This document shows positions 63,100 to 64,000 of a stretch of 64,000 nucleotides of DNA, piece by piece. Below the pieces are notes generated by a model that saw only the letters and a program-made list of their open reading frames with translations, ran no database searches and had not been told where the DNA came from. The stretch is taken from positions 62,001 to 126,000 of the forward strand of contig JAKQEK010000014.1 of NCBI GenBank assembly GCA_029558535.1. Reading direction: 5' to 3'. Source of the stretch: Bacteroidota bacterium (lineage in GTDB: Bacteria; Bacteroidota; Bacteroidia; Bacteroidales; ML635J-15). The first letter of the stretch is position 1. Every line of letters starts with the position of its first letter. The translations under genes and the position numbers were made by a program.

Positions 63100-64000
63100 A
63101 TGAAAAAATTTACCAAACAACTATTATTTTTTATTGTACTATTTACATCATTAAGTACTGTTGTACTAGCTCAGGAAAAAGAAAAACCCTTCGGAATAAC
63201 ATTTTACGGTTATGTTAAGAACGATTTCTTTTACGATAGTCGTCAAACTGTTGATGCACGTGAAGGGCATTTACTAATGTGGCCTAAAGCCCCGTCTTAT
63301 GACGCAAATAATATAGATATAAATGCACATGGAAGCTTTAATTTCCTTGCAATCCAAACTCGTTTAGGTGGAAAAATAACTGGTCCTGATGTAATTGGAG
63401 CAAAATCTTCAGCTATGTTCGAAGGAGAATTTTTTGGACATACTGATGCTGATATTAATGGATTCAGACTGCGACATGCAATTATTAAACTAAACTGGAC
63501 AAAATCAGAAATTATGACCGGACAATTTTGGCATCCGATGTTTACACTTGAGTGTTTTCCAGGTACTGTATCCTTTAATACCGGTTTAGGCTTTGCACCA
63601 TTTTCAAGAAATCCTCAAATTAAATATACATATACCGCAGGCAAAGTAAAACTGATGTTAACTGCCTACGGCGAAAGAGATTTCACGTCAAGAAACATGC
63701 TAGGTGTTCCAAGTTCTTCATATATAAGGAATTCGGGTACTCCGGGTATCAACTTCCATCTTGACTATGGAAATACAAATGTAGAAAAAGAGAGAGCATT
63801 AAATACCGGGTTTGTTGCTAATTATATTTCGATTCAGCCTGAGTTGATTACTACAGCCGGATATCAAACCAACCAACTTGTTCATGCTTTAGCAGGATTG
63901 GTTTATGTAAATGCTAAATTCAAGCCAATTAATATTAAGTTTGCCGGGGTTTATGCAGAAAATGGAGCCGGAATTACAATTCCCGGTGGATACGCAGTTC
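63100..64000 (+). CDS. Outer-membrane porin-like barrel protein, partial at window edge
   Basis: About 300 readable residues from the ATG at 63100. Signal peptide (MKKFTKQLLFFIVLFTSLSTVVLAQ), then FYGYVKNDFFYDSRQTVDARE and long amphipathic strands (FNFLAIQTRLGGKI, INGFRLRHAIIKLNW, IMTGQFWHPMF) as in Bacteroidota trimeric-type or OprP-like barrels. The C-terminus is beyond 64000. Position after three T9SS cargo genes that may degrade polysaccharide suggests uptake of breakdown products, but this is inference. Confidence 0.75.
   Translation, partial: MKKFTKQLLFFIVLFTSLSTVVLAQEKEKPFGITFYGYVKNDFFYDSRQTVDAREGHLLMWPKAPSYDANNIDINAHGSFNFLAIQTRLGGKITGPDVIGAKSSAMFEGEFFGHTDADINGFRLRHAIIKLNWTKSEIMTGQFWHPMFTLECFPGTVSFNTGLGFAPFSRNPQIKYTYTAGKVKLMLTAYGERDFTSRNMLGVPSSSYIRNSGTPGINFHLDYGNTNVEKERALNTGFVANYISIQPELITTAGYQTNQLVHALAGLVYVNAKFKPINIKFAGVYAENGAGITIPGGYAV

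Noticed and set aside
1..64000. rRNA, tRNA, CRISPR arrays or IS elements
   Set aside because: No conserved rRNA stretches, tRNA cloverleaf signatures, regularly spaced direct repeats or transposase genes were found on either strand by reading.

Overview
This window is AT-rich DNA from a member of the Bacteroidota, most likely an anaerobic or facultatively anaerobic marine or sediment Bacteroidales/Marinilabiliales-type organism. I base this on type IX secretion (T9SS) components (three PorE-like TPR/PD40 proteins and one PorP/SprF protein), several secreted proteins with T9SS C-terminal sorting domains, promoters of the Bacteroidota form TAnnTTTG, weak Shine-Dalgarno sequences, and an 'orange protein'-type gene cluster known from anaerobes. 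No rRNA, tRNA, CRISPR array, prophage or IS element was seen. No gap between genes exceeds 300 bases; the largest are 24357-24621, 3915-4122 and 43605-43808.

Layout. (1) 1-8783: T9SS-associated genes on the minus strand (PorP/SprF, three PorE-like proteins), with an ECF sigma factor under a textbook promoter, nucleoside diphosphate kinase and a His-rich 10-TM heavy-metal exporter. (2) 8907-10530: an AlgX-like SGNH protein and a four-helix-bundle protein. (3) 17200-10655: one long minus-strand operon related to the orange protein (Orp) clusters: DUF134 regulator, two NifX/NifB-type proteins, a DUF5320 Gly/Arg protein, a DUF89 protein, two MinD-type ATPases with inserted ferredoxin domains, a CoA-binding protein, a BtuR-type cobalamin adenosyltransferase, a CoA-disulfide-reductase-like flavoprotein and an intrinsic terminator. 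A perfect 16-bp palindrome fills the promoter spacer. (4) 18491-39276: a protease-rich accessory region with a HExxH protein, two secreted proteins of unknown function, a zinc ribbon plus trypsin-like protease, a secreted ankyrin-repeat CHAT protease, a membrane anti-sigma-like protein, a large divergent sigma-like protein, a lectin-Hint protein, a papain-like peptidase and an AsmA-like protein. (5) 39356-54727: mostly housekeeping genes (fabI, nitroreductase, methyltransferase, dapA, NagZ/beta-lactamase fusion, PAS histidine kinase, pepD) with a secreted phospholipase-D-like protein. (6) 54786-64000: a SHOCT protein, four T9SS-exported proteins and a porin-like protein running off the end.

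The most interesting result is in region 4. Five transcription units carry the same bipartite promoter-like element: minus-strand AAAATTTTGTTTACY, then exactly 15 bases, then TATTA (one TATAA). The units are the HExxH protein, the zinc-ribbon/trypsin-like pair, the lectin-Hint protein, the papain-like peptidase and the AsmA-like protein. This implies a shared alternative sigma factor or activator. The same region encodes a CHAT protease, an anti-sigma-like membrane protein and a sigma-like protein side by side, which suggests a proteolysis-controlled envelope or extracellular response. The link between the promoter set and that trio is inference.
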